This document shows positions 44,173 to 55,680 of a stretch of DNA of 64,000 bases, piece after piece. The position numbers were made by a program, and so were the translations under genes. A model generated the notes under the pieces. That model saw only the letters and a list, made by a program, of their open reading frames with translations, did no database searches and was not told the DNA's origin. Source of the stretch: Bretschneidera sinensis (taxonomy: Eukaryota; Streptophyta; Magnoliopsida; Brassicales; Akaniaceae); the NCBI GenBank assembly GCA_023935145.1, contig CM043698.1, positions 141,533,501 to 141,597,500 of the forward strand, given 5' to 3'. Each line of letters starts with the position of its first letter. Position 1 is the stretch's first letter.

Positions 44173-45449
44173 CACCCTCAAACTTACATATTGCTAGTCC
44201 CTTAGCAATACAAAACCAAAGACTATGTTGAAGCAAAATTTTAAAGATAAATTCGTTTTCATGAGACTCAAAAATTTGGATTGTGCATAAAACCATGATA
44301 ACCGTTCATGTGTAAGCTTATAATAAAAATACATTTTGGATTGCAAAAGGACTTTCAAAAGTTTTATGTTACTCACCTAAGGTTGGCTTAAGGCATTGCA
44401 AGTTTGGTTTGTGTGTGATGAATTAGCACATATGAGATGGGGCTTCCACATAATTTTAGTGTATAGTGTTTCAGTGCCCAAACTTTTATTGAATTTCTTA
44501 TCAAAGAGAACAAAATGGCATAATACTTGCTTCTTTTTTTTCTTTTTCTTTTATCATGCGATCTTTGCCATGTTGAGTTTCATCGAGCTTTCTATTTGAC
44601 CCTTGTAACGAGTGTTTGGCCAATGACACCCAAACCAGATGGTTTTAGGGTATTAGGTGTAAAGACACCTCTAAGGACTTATTAACTCGAGTAAAAAAGG
44701 CTACGAAACTAACAGGTTTTTAATGCTTCTTAATGAAACTTCCACCTTTTGACGTGAATGCTCAATGCTTACTGAGGTAAGAGACCCAGTTACTCAGTGG
44801 AAAGTTCTTTAATGATTATTGGAAGCTTTTTTATTTTCTTTTTGCATGATGAACATTTTTCTTTATTTTTCTTATGCCAAAGGGTTCTTTTCAACAAGTT
44901 ATCCGATTACAGTTTAGGTTATGGAAACATATACAAAAGAATTATATGTCATACCCCACACAAATGCGTGCTAAATGTGCTCGTGCAAATTTGAATCAAA
45001 CTCGTGAATTCTTAGGTGCCTTGAGGTAGGTAACTCAACTTTGTAAAATTCCTATTACAAGACTATGTGTTCTAGCTTTTAAGCTTACTAATGAAGTGTT
45101 ATCAAATTTCTAAATCAACCAAAATTTTTGTTTACCCATTGATCATGCATTTATCTTCCTAAAAGAAAAACTGGGACTTAGTGTGTGCATATGTTTCAAG
45201 TGTGTGTGTGATAGTATCTAGTATTTCCCACTACCCCCAGACTTAAAATGCACATTGTCCCCAATGTGTGTGGCATGGAAAGATCTGACCTGGGAGATGG
45301 AGAACTAGGTTGCTTGCTTGCTTGTACATACTCCCAAACTTGAACTGGATGCACGCACTAAGTATCTGACAAAGGAAAACAAATATTGTTCCAGAAAACA
45401 AAATTTAAAAAATAGACATGTAAATATAATTATAAATAAACGAAAAGAA
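44173..45449 (-). other. Athila-like 3' spacer
   Basis: Non-coding region between ORF3 and the 3' LTR. It includes the phrases CCCCAGACTTAAAATGC and CTAGCAATATGTAAGTTTG (minus) common in Athila-type spacers. No gene seen. Confidence 0.6.
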
Positions 45450-46075
45450 CTAAAATGAAAAGGATATGTCTGGGGTGCCTCCCATGAGCGCTAAGTTTTA
45501 CTTCTTCAGCCAAACGGGGTATCTTTCACTGCTGATCGTCTGTGGGTGCAATCGAAGAGGTACCGGGTGCAGGAGGTAGGTAGTCAAGGATGGCCTGTAA
45601 TATCACCTCCTATCGTGTGAACTGTGCCTCTAACCTATCGATCCGCTAATGAATCAGATGGGCTGCCTCACGATCCTCCCGACGAATGTCGGACAGCTCA
45701 CAGTGGAGAGAAGACAGCTCGTCTAGGAGGTGCTGATTTTCCATGGATCCTATGTCTAGCTTTTCCTCCGCCTATGAAGGGCTAACTAGTGGATGTTCAG
45801 CCTCCATCTGATCATTCGCCATAGGCTCAGTGGCTAGTATCTGTGCCCGGGGTCCTCGGGGCATATGCGACTGGTTGAAGCTTCATTGTGCTCTCCCAAA
45901 GAAATGATGGTCACTAACCGGGCCATCTATAGAGGATCCTCTAATCTCCTTCTTCTTGAAGATATGACTGAGCAAGAAGGGGAAAGGAAGACCCCAAGCA
46001 TTAGCTGTGGTCGTCTGCCAGTTATGCACCCCATCCCAAAATTTGTGTATCTGACTCCATATGACTGCTGGGATG
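45450..46075 (-). pseudogene. Athila-like ORF3, distal part
   Basis: Continuation of the ORF at 51378-52203 beyond the copia B insertion. Minus-strand pieces include FGRAQ..., MPRGPRAQI-like, REDREAAHLIHQRI and PTDDQQ, broken by stops. 45837-46075 is duplicated at 51378-51616. Confidence 0.65.
45837..46075. repeat. 239-bp direct repeat flanking copia B, left copy
   Basis: Equal in length to 51378-51616, with about 10 substitutions. It ends exactly at the left LTR start. Confidence 0.95.
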
Positions 46076-46902
46076 TGTTGTTATTTGTCTAAGTTTCAAA
46101 CATATCCAAACATGGTTCAGGGATGGTTAAAATCCAAACCAAAGGTGGAGTATGAAAGTTCAGCAAGTTAAAAGGTTGCACACAAGTGTGTGCTTCAATT
46201 TTGAGCATGGGAAGGTCAAGCAAACTGCTGTGGAAGTTTCTGCCCATAGGCAGGAGGTGTGCGTACAACATCAGGAGGCTGCAGCATCAGGTCACACCGC
46301 AGCACACAGCACCACACCAAAACACATAGCATCACTTGGAGAGTGATGAAGGGCTGAGATTAAAGGAAGAACATGATCAAAGGGTCAAGAATGATTCACA
46401 AGATTGTCCAAGAATTAAGAGGCTATAAAAAGGGTTTCTTAGCCTCATTTCAAGTGGTGAAAAAGGTGTGTGAGAGAACCACACAGGTTGTGACATTGTG
46501 AGATCATTGTAAACACAAGAGAGAATTGTGTGAGAGACATAAACACAAGAGGGACTCTTGTAGTGAGGCTGGTTGTAAAGAAGAGAGGTTAGTAGAGAAT
46601 TGATAGAAAGCATTGTAATAGGTCTATCACTTTCTCGTTCTCTTCTTGGTTCTTCAAGAACTTAGATTCTTGAAGGGGATTGCTGTAACTTTGTAAGAAC
46701 CATTGAGATAGTGCAGAGAGTTCGAAGGAACTCACGGGGACGTAGACACATTACCGAACCTCGACAACAAATTATTTGTCTTCTTTCTTTCTTTGATTTT
46801 ATGTTCTTGTGTTCGATTGCTGAAATTCTTTCTACAAGTCATTCAAGACTTGGGTGTTTGGAAGATCACCACCTGGGCATCTTGTCAAGGTGATTTCCAA
46901 CA
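46076..46902 (+). mobile_element. Copia B 5' LTR
   Basis: TGTTGTTATTTGTC...TTTCCAACA. TATA box in GAGGCTATAAAAAGGG near 46420. Confidence 0.92.
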
Positions 46903-46903
46903 G

Positions 46904-46916
46904 TGGTATCAAAGCT
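46904..46916 (+). other. Copia B primer binding site
   Basis: TGGTATCAAAGCT, complementary to the 3' end of initiator tRNA-Met, starts two bases after the LTR. Confidence 0.85.
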
Positions 46917-47164
46917 TTGGTCAGTGGTATCAGAGCACAGCAGCTGGTTATCGGAACAAGAAGTAGAAGGTACGGAGCCAAGACTCCAAGAATCAAAGAT
47001 CAAACTTCTTGGGTGATTCAAGAACGGTGTAAAGATCAAGATCCGGTCGTGTTCTTGAAGGTTGATTCAAGCAACGGTGTTAATGATCCATCTTCGATCT
47101 ATGTTCTTGAGGTTGAAGAAAGTAGTTGTGGTTAGTGCATAAATCTGGGATCTTGTCCGCAAAG

Positions 47165-47890
47165 ATGGCTTCAAATTTCTGTGTGGAGAAGTTTGATGGA
47201 AAGGGGAACTTTGCCCTATGGAAGCGGAAGATCAAGGAGGTTCTTATACAGCAAAAAAAGTGGACTTGGCACTTGGAGAAGATGATGCTTTTACAGCAAG
47301 TACCACGGAGGACCAGCGGACCACGATGAAGAAGATGGCCTACAGCACCATTTTCTTGCATATGTCGGATAATGTCACAAGGGAGTGCGGAGACTCGGAG
47401 GATCCGACTGTCATATGAAAGAAACTAGATGAATTTTTTCTTGCCAAGACTCTCCCACATAAGAGGTATCTTCGGAAACGGATCTTTACTTTTAAATTTG
47501 ATCCTAAGAAAGAGTTGCGAGATAATCTTGATGCCAAGAAAAGGAGTACATCAAGTGGTAAAGGGCTGTTCTTTAAAAGAAGGCCAGCAACTTGGTATGG
47601 CAGCAACCATGGCTACTACCAGGATAGAGGTAGAGGAGAGAGCCATGGGAGAGTGCACAGTAGCATGTATGGCTACTACCAGGACAGAGATAGAGGAGAG
47701 AACCATAGGAGAGTGCAAAACAGCATGCATGGCTACTACCGGGACAGAGGTAGAGGAGAAAGCCATGGGAGAATGCATTCCAAACTGAGATTTGGAGGGA
47801 AGTGTTGCTACTACTGCCATAAGGAGGGTCATGTCAAGAAAGATTGCAAGAAGATGATAAGGGATAGAGGAGGAAGCCATACCAAGAATG
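47165..47890 (+). pseudogene. Copia B gag with three 63-bp repeats and zinc knuckle
   Basis: Start ATGGCTTCAAATTTC gives FCVEKFDGKGNFALWKRKI, the usual copia gag opening; the frame then shifts (47218-47418) and there is a TGA at 47418. From 47515 the next frame has three copies of a 21-residue repeat beginning GYYQDRGRGESHGRVH (47610-47800), followed by the zinc knuckle CYYCHKEGHVKKDC (CX2CX4HX4C). The repeats are Arg/Gly/Tyr-rich and probably aid RNA binding. A large part of the capsid region is deleted between 47400 and 47500. Confidence 0.9.
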
Positions 47891-48795
47891 GAGAGGCTTC
47901 GATTGCCAAAACAGAACAACAAGATGATGATGTTCTTGTTGTGTGCTCAAGTGTGAGCGAGGGGCAAGAAGGCAGCGGGAAATGGATCTTGGATACCGGG
48001 TGCACTCATCATATGAGCCCTCACAAAGAATGGTTCAAGAATTTCAAGGAGATCAATGAGGGAAGGGTCTTCTTGGGGAATGATAATTCTTGCCAAGTGA
48101 GAGGGATTGGAGACATCCAAGTGAGGATGTTTGATGGAGTCACAAGGCTGCTGGAAAATGTGAGGTATATTCCAGATTTGAAGAGGAACTTGATCTCATT
48201 GGGGCAGCTGGATTCCATGGGCTATACATGTAAGATAGAGGGAGGAATGATCAAGGTGGCCAAGGGATCTTTGGTAGTGATCAAGGCAGCAAGAAACGAT
48301 GGACTCTATGAGATGATCGGAAAAACAGAAACTAATGATCAAGCAGCAAGCTTGATGGCTGAGCTGGACAAGGCAGCCCTTTGGCACACTCGCTTGGGAC
48401 ACATGAGCGAAAAGGGCCTACAAGTGCTTAGCAAGGAAGGTCTACTTAGTGGTGACAAAGTAGAAAAAATGGATTCCTGTAAGAGCTGTGTTCTTGGGCA
48501 GCAACATCGGGTCAGCTTTAACACCGGAGTGTACAAGTCTAAGGGCATTCTTGACTACATTCATGCGGACCTTTGGGGACCAGCAAGGACACCAACACAG
48601 GGAGGTAACATTTACTTTATGTCTTTAATTGATGATTATTCAAGAAAAGTGTGGGTTTATTTGGTGAAAAATAAATTAGATGCCTTGAATAAGTTAGTGG
48701 TGTGGAAAGGGCCGGTTGAGAATCAAATGGGTAGAGTAGTTAAGGGGATAAGAACCGATAATGGCTTAGAAATTTTTAACCAAGAACTTGATTAA
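47891..48795 (+). pseudogene. Copia B protease and integrase N-terminal half
   Basis: Same frame as the zinc knuckle, open to 48795. Protease core WILDTGCTHHMSPH with Asp-Thr-Gly; NVRYIPDLKRNLISLGQLD; GAG-pre-integrase LWHTRLGHMSEKG with CKSCVLGQQ; DDE core start DYIHADLWGP and SLIDDYSRKVWVY; second Asp in IRTDNGLE. A short deletion lies near 48690-48710. The stop TAA at 48793 breaks it. Confidence 0.92.
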
Positions 48796-49420
48796 TTCTG
48801 TAGGTTAAATGGCATTCTAAGACATAGGACGGTTGTGGAAACTCCTCAGCAAAGTGGAGTTGCTGAGTTGATGAATAAGACCCTTATGGAAAAAGGTTAG
48901 GTGCATGTTAAATAAATCCGAATTACCCAAATGTTTTTTAGGGGAAGCGGTGTCTACAGCTGCATATTTGATTAATAGATCACCCTCTAGGATTTTATAC
49001 CATAAGACTCCCAAAGAGTTGTGGACTGGAAAACCCCCTGAGTTGGACAACCTTAGGACTTTTGGGTATGCTGCGTATGCACTCCAAAAGGAGGATAAGC
49101 TTAGCCCAGGATCTAGAAAATATGTGTTTCTAGGATATGGGGAAGGGGCTAAGGGGTACAGGTTGTGGTCCTTAGAAAAAAGAAGGATTTAAACTCATAA
49201 TAAGTAGGGATGTTGTCTTTAATGAATTGTTATTTCCCTACTTGGAGAATACTAACCCTGCAGGGGCTAGTGAGCAAACCAATTCAGAAATTGTTGAGCG
49301 TAGCATCAAGGGAGATTCTGTTCAGGTAGAGCAAATGAGGCAAGAGGGTTCGGACCAGGTAGAGCCCTCGGATGATTGCCAAGCTCAAGAAATTCAAGAA
49401 GAGGCTGAACAATAAGAGGA
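48796..49420 (+). pseudogene. Copia B integrase C-terminal half
   Basis: Reads ILRHRTVVETPQQSGVAELMN (catalytic Glu retained; the usual QNGVAERMN is altered), then a frame change and, at 48905-49192, KCFLGEAVSTAAYLINRSPS, KTPKELWTGKPPE, RTFGYAAYA and KYVFLGYGEGAKGYRLW. 49227-49420 is the acidic linker before RT. Confidence 0.9.
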
Positions 49421-49429
49421 TGCTGCAGC

Positions 49430-50460
49430 AAGTCAGAAGGACTTTCAGCTCATAAGAGACCGGGAAAGAAGGCTGGTCGGACCACCTTCAAGATGTGGGT
49501 TTGCGGATGCTGTGGATGCAGCAGCTCCTTGGACAGAAGGAGAGATGAGTGAACAAGAAACTTACACGGTGGCCATGGAGTGTAAGGATTCGTCAAAGTG
49601 GCAGCTAGCTATGGAGAAAGAAATTGATTCTTTGAGGAAGAACAACTTTTGGGAATTGGTGAAAATTCCAAGAAATTAGAAAGTTGTGGATTGTAAGTGC
49701 ACTTACAAGATCAAAGAAGGGTGCCCTCCAAGAGATGAATTCCGGAACAAGGCTAGGCTGGTGGCGAATGGGTTCACAAGAAGAGAAGACATAGGTTTCA
49801 CAGAAACTTTCTCTCCTGGACACAAGGTGGAGAAGATGGTGAGTATCCTCACCTATGTCATTGATGGGCTGTTAGTTTGGAACAGCAGGAAGAGGATAAA
49901 AAGGTTTACATCTCAACTCAGTGAGGAGTTCGAGAGGAAGGATCTCAGCCTTACACAAAAGATCCTTGGGATGAGGAGAATCATCCGGGAAAGGAAGAGA
50001 AACAGGTCAAGTGTTTCTTGGGCAATGGATGTTTTCAACAAATGTGTGAGTAATCTCGGAAAAGAGCATTGGCTTGGGATGAAGTGGTTGCTGAGGTACA
50101 TGGAGGTTCAATGGCAGCCAGTGGTAGCACTCATAACAACTAGGGCAGAATGCATAGCGGCTACGGAAGCCATAAAGGAGGCTATGGGGTGCAAAGTGCT
50201 GTTGGACGAGTGGGAGGTCCTAAAAGAGCAGGTGGTGGTAACTTTGGATAACCAAAGTGCGGGGCACTTTTGGAGAAATCCGGTGTTCCATGAGGGGACA
50301 AAGCATATGGATGTTTGGTATCATTACATTCTGGAAAATGGTACGAAATGATGCATTCATGTTGACAAGAAGACCACGGAGAAAAGTCCTGCAGATTTAG
50401 GCACCAAGGTTCTACCTCTAAGAAGGTCCAATCATTGCCTTGGACTTCTTAGGAATGGAG
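49430..50460 (+). pseudogene. Copia B RT/RNase H with three internal deletions
   Basis: Compared with 57759-59111, about 100 residues of RT palm are gone (FTETFSPG joins KVEKMVSILTYVIDG, with YVDD now YVID), about 75 residues are gone near 50015, and the RNase H deletion at LLRYM/VQWQ matches that of 42161-42935. The catalytic core is absent, so this copy needs RT from elsewhere. Confidence 0.92.
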
Positions 50461-50551
50461 TTGGTTAATTGGTAACTCCAGATGAGTTTGGATCCCGAAT
50501 CTTTCTGCACAATAGTTCAGGTTTTTTGAACTCTTAGACAAAGGTAGAGAT

Positions 50552-51377
50552 TGTTATTATTTGTCTAAGTTTCAAACATATCCAAACATGGTTCAAGGAT
50601 GGTTAAAATCTAAACCAAAGGTGGAGTATGAAAGTTCAGCAAGTTAAAAGGTTGCACACAAGTGTGTGCTTCAATTTTGAGCATGGGAAGGTCAGACACA
50701 CTGCTGTGGAAGTGTCTACCCACAGGCAGGAGGTGTGTGCACAGCATCAGGAGGTTGCAGCATCAGGTCACGCCGCAGCACACAGCACCACACCAAAACA
50801 CACAGCATCACTTGGAGAGTGATGAAAGGCTGAGATTAAAGGAAGAACATGATCAAAGGGTCAAGAATGATTCACAAGATTGTCCAAGAATTAAGAGGCT
50901 ATAAAAAGGGTTTCTTAACCTCATTTCAAGTGGTGAAAAAGGTGTGTGAGAGAACCACACAGGTTGTGACATTGTAAGATCATTGTAAACACAAGAGAGA
51001 ATTATGTGAGAGACATAAACACAAGAGGGACTCTTGTAGTGAGGCTGGTTGTAAAGAAGAGAGGTTAGTAGAGAATTGATAGAAAGCATTGTAATAGGTC
51101 TATCACTTTCTCGTTCTCTTCTTGGTTCTTCAAGAACTTGGATTCTTGAAGGGGATTGCTGTAACTTTGTAAGAACCATTGAGATAGTGCAGAGAGTTCG
51201 GAGGAACTCACGGGGACATAGGCACATTGCCGAACCTCGACAACAAATTACTTGTCTTATTTCTTTCTTTGATTTTCTGTTCTTGTGTTCGATTACTGAA
51301 ATTCTTTATACAAGTCATTCAAGACTTGGGTGTTTGGAAGATCACCACCTGGGCATCTTGTCAAGGTGATTTCCAAC
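50552..51377 (+). mobile_element. Copia B 3' LTR
   Basis: TGTTATTATTTGTC...TTTCCAAC, preceded by AAAGGTAGAGAT (purine tract). About 30 differences from the 5' LTR. Confidence 0.92.
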
Positions 51378-51616
51378 GTATCTGTGCCCGAGGTCCTCGG
51401 GGCATATGCGACTGGCTGACGCTCCACTGTGCTCTCCCAAAGAAAGGATGGTCACTAACCGGGCCATCTATAGAGGATCCTCTAATCCCTTTCTTCTTGA
51501 AGATATGACTGAGCAAGAAGGGGAAAGGAAGACCCCAAGCATTAGCTGTGGTCGTCTGCCAGTTATGCACCCCATCCCAGAATTTGTGTATCTGACTCCA
51601 TATGACTGCTGTGATG
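51378..51616. repeat. 239-bp direct repeat flanking copia B, right copy
   Basis: Starts at the base after the 3' LTR. It is part of Athila-like ORF3 on the minus strand. Confidence 0.95.
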
Positions 51617-52203
51617 GAGTACCAGTGACCTCAGTGGAAAGCGTAGAGAACTTGCAGAAACTGATCTCGCCTCTGTGTCTTATGCCCCAAAGGACACATA
51701 TTACACTGTAGGACAGAGTCGACGAACCATAGACTGAGAGATAACCTCGATCGGCTCCCCGTATTTTTGTGGCGGTCAGTGTACTGCCCCACACACATGT
51801 TCTCAATGATGTGTGGGAGAGGGAATGAGTTAGGCTACTCCTCTATGTGGCTGTCCTCTGGTGGGGACTCATCGCAGTAGTGTAAAGAGCTGGCTATGTC
51901 AGTGGTGGTCAGCTCTATGAACCTGCCTTGGACCGAGGAAGATAAAATCTCTGGCCTGGTGCAGTCATAGGTCAGGTTCTCGTAGAAACTGACCACAAAT
52001 CGTGTGTATGCCGTCGAGCAGACTGGCTTGAATAGCAGCTTGAGACCCCGATGCTTGAATTCTTGGACCACCCATCTTATGGTGTTCAAAGTCTTGAAGT
52101 CCTCTTCTACGTTAAATGTTGTCTCGAACAGTATTTCACGCTGTTCGAAACTGGGCCGGGATGAATGATGGCGATTGTTAGAAGCACGGGATGTGTAAGC
52201 CAT
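51378..52203 (-). pseudogene. Athila-like ORF3, plant transposon-protein type
   Basis: Starts MAYTSRASNN at 52203; open to 51835, then frame changes with readable HWYSITAVIWSQIHKFWDG and WGLPFPFLLSHIFKKKG. Landmarks VVQEFKHRGLKLLFKP, RFVVSFYENL and GRFIELTTTDIASSL fit the putative plant transposon protein domain, as does the SIRE-like ORF3 (shared FY-N motif and downstream hydrophobic helix). Function unknown. It is broken by stops and by the copia B insertion. Confidence 0.72.
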
Positions 52204-52800
52204 GTTTTAGAATCTGGATCTGTGTTACTGTCAAAATTGTACTCGATCATAGATACTATGCGCTCGATCGCACGAGAAGTAGTGCGTTCGATCGCTGATT
52301 CCAAGCACTCGATCGCACTTGGTCAGGAAATTTGTCGAACACCTTATGCGCACCAAAAACTCGAAGTTGTGGAAAAACTCACAAGCTCGATCCTATCCTC
52401 CTGCAAGCATGAAATAGAACAGCCAATTACACGAGATAAATGGATAATACGAGAAAAATATATAAGGAAAAACCTATGTGTGCTGGTATGCAAGAAAAAT
52501 ATAACAAAATTGGTTTGCATACGTGTGGGGTTAGGAGAATTTCAGGGGATAGTGGTCGTGCTTTGTGGAATGGTGATGTATGGTGGTAGGTGATGATTGT
52601 GACGGACGGCCGGTGGTTTGGAGGTAGTTATCGTGCAAGATTAGGGAAAGAGGAGGCTAAGTGGGATAGTGAAGGTGAGAGTAGTGCTAGAGTGTAAATG
52701 AGGGGAAAAAGGGAAACTGTTTATAATATGCACGTGCCCTCTCTGCCCCGAGTGCACTCGAGCGCATTTGTGAAATGCACTCGATTGCATAATGCAGTAT
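52204..52800 (-). promoter_or_regulatory. Candidate internal promoter before Athila-like ORF3
   Basis: No coding sequence. On the minus strand, CTCGAGTGCACTCG-type repeats (52745-52795) are followed by CATATTATAAACAG (52717-52730), a TATA match. A second cluster of CTCGATCGCA-type words (52240-52325) lies just before the ORF3 start. The layout resembles that of 15776-16080. Confidence 0.45.
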
Positions 52801-52957
52801 GCACAGTGTATTTAAAAACTTTACCAAATACAAATTTAGAACGATATAGTTTTACCGCATTTTTGTGGCATTCAGTACCACTAACCTCGATAGAGGCACT
52901 TGAGCTATATTTTAAACATGTGGAATTTCTCAAGTGCTCTCTATAGTAGCTTCAGTG
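52801..52957 (-). other. Site of missing pol in Athila-like element
   Basis: RT, RNase H and integrase should lie between protease and ORF3, but only about 150 bp of non-coding sequence is present. Confidence 0.7.
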
Positions 52958-53755
52958 CTACTTCCCTTGAAGGAGGCACTGAGGGCCCCCATCAGGTGGT
53001 TCTAGTGCTGTCGACAGCTGTTTTGTCTCCAAGTTTGGTGCCTGGTCAATAAAACAAGGAGGAGTAATATTAGTAAGTGCAAGATTTTTAACTTTAGGAT
53101 TATACTTACTTGAAGTTTTAGGTGTGCTCTTGATGGTGTGAACAGATCCATGGATATCTTTAATCACGTTATCCTCTAGCCTAATGTCCAATCTCATGTT
53201 AGCATGGATGGACTTCAATGGAACAGTGTAATGGACTTCCTTATCAATACCTTGTATGAAACTCACATTGTGACATTCATCATTAGTTCTAGTGAAGTCT
53301 AGTGTATTAAAAAATTTAAATTCTACCTCTTTATCATTTACTCTCATTGTGACAATGCCTCTTTTTACATTAATTTTTGTGTTAGCAGTGATCATAAACG
53401 GCCTCCCTAAGATGATAGGGAGTGGCACAGGCATATGGCACTCCTCCATGTCTAATACAATAAAATTAGCAGGTAAAATAAATTTGCTTACTCTTACCAA
53501 AACATCCTCAAGGATACCTCTTGGTCGTTTGATGCTTCTGTTAGCCAATTGTAGAGTAATAGAGGTTGGTTGGAGTTCCCCCAAACCTAGTGTCTCGAAT
53601 ACACTGTAAGGTAGCAAATTGACACTCGCTCCTAGGTCCAATAATGCGTGCTCGAAAAGCTGGTCACCTAGCCTGCAAAGAATAGTAAAACTTCCCAGAT
53701 CTTTTAGTTTAGGTGGTAATTTTCTCAATAATACAGCACTCACCTCTTCGGTCAA
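52958..53755 (-). pseudogene. Athila-like aspartic protease
   Basis: 265 open codons on the minus strand. Active-site motif LLDLGASVNLLP (Asp-Leu-Gly in place of Asp-Thr-Gly is normal for Athila/Tat), LGLGELQPTSITLQLANRSIK and PIILGRPFM are all typical. The frame is open, but the upstream gag is broken and no pol follows. The protease would cleave the gag precursor. Confidence 0.92.
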
Positions 53756-54422
53756 GGCTATCGTCTCATGCTCTTAAAACTTTCTTTTGTTAGTGCAACA
53801 ATCTTTTAAAAACTTGGCATAAGCAGGTAGTTATCTTATTTCATCTAATAAAGGAATATTTATTTCGACCTTTTTCAAAGTTTCGAAAATGTCACTCATC
53901 TTAGTTTCCTTTTTAGGCTTCACTAACCTTTGAGGAAAGGGTGGAGGTGTATTTACCTTTTCCATCTCTCTTACCTTAGATATGGAGGCTTGCTCTGGAG
54001 ATACTTGCGTAGGTTTATTATTTCCGATGATCTTACCACTTCTTAAGGTTGTTAGAGCATTCAGTTGCTGATGTCCTCTTGGATTAGGTAGTGGCTGAGC
54101 TGTGAGTTCTCCTTGCTTTATGCTACTCAATTCCTTGGCCAACTGTCCCATTTGTACCTATAGTCCTTGAATGGCTTGATCGTGTTTTGCAGTGATTTGC
54201 CTTATTTTAGTCCAAAATTGCCTTGACTCTTCCATAAATTGTTCATGTTTATTCAGGATTGTTACTGCTGAGTCACTAGTTACATCACAAGGCTTTCAAT
54301 ATCATTCTTCTTTGGTTCAGGAGACGTTTGAAGTGCTGGTTGGAAGTTTCTTTGCTGCCCTTGACTGTTTTGGTTGTTGATCCATGAGAAGTTCGGGTGA
54401 TTCTGCCATCCAGGGTTGTATG
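53756..54422 (-). pseudogene. Athila-like gag C-terminal region
   Basis: 54422-54160 holds NPGWQNHPNF-type sequence and a Gln-rich stretch; 54151-53831 has NALTTLRSGKII, PPPFPQRLVKPKKE and INIPLLDEIR, the linker before protease in Athila/Tat elements. Stops at 53830 and near 54155. Confidence 0.88.
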
Positions 54423-54427
54423 TGTTT

Positions 54428-55680
54428 TGATGAGAGAAAAATATTGCATATTTTGTTACTTTGAATTGTTTTCGTTGTTTTTCAGGTTTACAAGCACTGG
54501 GAAAGGAGTTTCACTAAAATTGCCAGAATTGCCCGTACAGATCAATCATCTTTGAAAATTAAACTGTATTGATTCAAGAAGAACCAGGATATGAGCCATA
54601 TATGCTTAGAAAGATCCAGAAGTCTATTTTCTGTAGAGTTTTACGGCTCGTAAAAATGATTTTTCTACAGAAAGTTATGACCGTTTTAGTAGACAAACGT
54701 CAGGCTGTGCGGGCTGTGCGGGATTTCAGCGTGAACAGAAGTTTTGAAGGGCATGTGAAGACTTAAATCCCACATCCCACATCGGTTGGAAACACATTTC
54801 TATATCCCACATCCCACATCGGATTGGAAACACATTGCACTCATGGTATTTGCCTATATAATACCCACTCCACTTCATCATTCAGTGTACAATTCCTGAG
54901 CCACTTTGGTGTTTACCGGTGGACGTCCGCTAGCATTCTGGTGGATCTCGAAGGCTTTGTCACCACGAAGGGAAGTGCCACCCGTCAGTGAGTGGAATTT
55001 CTCCCATGTAAAGTTATTTATTTATTTCTTTATATTTAGTTGTTTTAGTTTAAATGTTTAGCACTTTTATTATGAATTGTAGTTTCATAGTTATGAGTAG
55101 CTAGATTCTTCAGCTAAGGTTGAAGATGAAGCTTCGCCGTTGTTTGGCGTAGTAGTTCAGATTTGCTTGTACAAATCTGACAATTTTTAGTATAAATGTT
55201 CTGTTAATTATTTGAGTTAATCTTATAATTGATTGACTTTAAATTATCTGTTGGATATTCCTTGTGTTTCATCTGATGGATACATTGAATGCTTTTCGAT
55301 TAAATTGGATTTCCTTTGTGATTTGTTAAGAGCAGATACATTGGACGCTTTTGGTTTAATTGGGATATTCTTTGTTTTTTGTTTTATAGTTGGATTCATT
55401 GAATCTTTTAATAAGCTATTTTTTAGGACATATATGCTTAAACTTTGGTGGGGTGGATTCGAAAACCTTAGTGTTTTTCATTAGTTTTTAAATCAATTTA
55501 ATTTAAGTTTATATTTCTTTTGCAACATATAAATTACAAATTTGGAACTAGGTTAAAATAGAGTTAGTTTAGATTAAATTTATTTTCACAACGCAATTCC
55601 CTGTGGATTCGACCTCGCACTTGCACAACGCTATATTGCAAACAACTCGTGCGCTTGCGAGTAAATTAAAACTCACAACA
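54428..55680 (+). mobile_element. Solo LTR of Tat/Athila type in Athila-like gag
   Basis: TGATGAGAGAAAAAT...ACTCACAACA with a perfect TSD TGTTT (54423-54427, 55681-55685). TATA box CCTATATAATACC at 54853-54865; a repeated GGCTGTGCG word lies upstream (54700-54730). Its 3' part has CCCTGTGGATTCGACCTCGC. Removing LTR plus one TSD restores the gag reading frame across the site. Related to 61676-63219 in the opposite orientation. Confidence 0.93.

Larger units (their letters stand above)
46076..51377 (+). mobile_element. Copia B element with both LTRs and a deleted RT
   Basis: LTRs 46076-46902 and 50552-51377 (about 96 percent identical by count of differences), primer site TGGTATCAAAGC at 46905, 5.3 kb in all. 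The 5-bp flanks do not match (GGATG left, GTATC right); instead a 239-bp repeat flanks it. Order gag, protease, integrase, RT, RNase H as in copia. Confidence 0.93.

Noticed and set aside
52165..52593. 142-codon plus-strand frame
   Set aside because: Lies antisense to the Athila-like ORF3 leader and start; composition follows the CTCGATCG repeats.
55233..55484. 83-codon hydrophobic frame
   Set aside because: Inside the 3' part of a solo LTR with clear TSD; no recognisable domain.
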